Assembly: GCF_000308595.1 (NCBI RefSeq)
Contig: NZ_BAGA01000059.1
Location: 1 to 54,781 of the forward strand
DNA: 54,781 nucleotides
Source: Nocardia higoensis NBRC 100133
GTDB taxonomy: Bacteria > Actinomycetota > Actinomycetes > Mycobacteriales > Mycobacteriaceae
Reading direction: 5' to 3'
Shown: positions 54,712 through 54,781 of the stretch, one piece after another
Position numbering within the stretch: position 1 is the stretch's first letter
Layout of the letters: each line of letters begins with the position of its first letter
Program-made: the position numbers and the translations under genes
Notes under the pieces: model-generated
Database searches by the model: none
What the model was told of the DNA's origin: nothing
The model's input: the letters and a program-made list of their open reading frames with translations, nothing else

Positions 54712-54781
54712 GACGGCACTCCTTCCGTGAGGGCCGCGTAACGGCTGACAGGGCGGGGCAGACCCAGCCGGTCGCGCAGCG
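54708..54781 (-). CDS. C-terminal end of an upstream gene, probably another NtaA-type monooxygenase
   Basis: Only 24 codons are visible, reading LRDRLGLPRPVSRYAALTEG before VPS and TGA. LRDRLGLPRP is the same C-terminal signature as in the neighbouring NtaA-like protein (LREHLGLPHP), which suggests a tandem paralogue. The stop overlaps the GTG start of that gene (GTGA). Confidence 0.65.
   Translation of the reverse strand, partial: LRDRLGLPRPVSRYAALTEGVPS

Overview
The window is one continuous piece of high-GC (about 70% by eye) actinobacterial chromosome. Gene content and order point to a mycolic-acid-bearing actinobacterium, most likely Nocardia. The genes include the PimB-type and MptA-type mannosyltransferases, an NlpC/P60 pair, the actinobacterial bcc-aa3 respiratory genes with a diheme QcrC and a CtaF subunit, and a class II DAHP synthase. 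The order closely follows the region I remember as Rv2172c to Rv2215 of Mycobacterium tuberculosis H37Rv. I see no IS element, phage gene, tRNA, rRNA or CRISPR array.

Layout. 1-7.8 kb: start of sucB (E2 with two lipoyl domains, cut by the window edge), pepA, a TetR regulator with an added zinc-knuckle, a GNAT, gcvT, ilvE and a glyoxalase/ETHE1-like hydrolase. 7.9-13.7 kb: cobS-cobT, a GlxA-type AraC regulator, a small membrane protein, a DUF3043 protein, an A-type Fe-S carrier and an AdoK-like PfkB kinase. 13.8-17.7 kb: asnB (LtsA type), then ctaC-ctaF with a strong terminator. 17.8-29 kb: a long minus-strand stretch with an FAD oxidoreductase, Spo0M, a PlsC-like acyltransferase, a ROK kinase, a CxxC protein, an ArsA-like ATPase, two SRPBCC proteins, PimB, a lipoprotein metallopeptidase and two NlpC/P60 hydrolases. 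29.6-38.9 kb: a DEDDh/GIY-YIG nuclease, a stand-alone RAM domain, trpD, ctaE-qcrCAB and a small antitoxin-like protein. 39-43.6 kb: an Rv2179c-like exonuclease, aroG, pknL (with four PASTA domains) and an Rv2175c-like protein. 43.6-51 kb: a minus-strand isoprenoid group idsA - small ORF - crtI - mptA - crtB, then metF. 51.2 kb to the end: an operon of flavin-dependent monooxygenases and a DUF1684 protein, with every stop overlapping the next start.

How the parts fit. Three themes dominate: central respiration (ctaC, ctaF, ctaE and qcrCAB form the bcc-aa3 supercomplex), cell-envelope construction (AsnB/LtsA, PimB, MptA, PlsC, NlpC/P60, PknL) and amino-acid or cofactor metabolism (IlvE, GcvT, TrpD, AroG, MetF, CobST, Fe-S carrier). 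IdsA can supply GGPP to CrtB/CrtI for a carotenoid; MptA uses a polyprenyl-phosphate sugar and is embedded in the same transcription unit.

The most useful observations are: two genes whose only sensible start is CTG; at least fourteen genes with a TAnnnT box 6-8 nt before the start codon and no Shine-Dalgarno (leaderless promoters); a likely inversion of the Rv2182c-Rv2196 block relative to M. tuberculosis; a degenerate 20-24 bp tandem array next to trpD; a 72-codon ORF that looks like a duplicated crtI 5' end; and the conserved but unexplained PlsC-ROK-ArsA-SRPBCC module. Comparisons with M. tuberculosis are from memory, not from a search.
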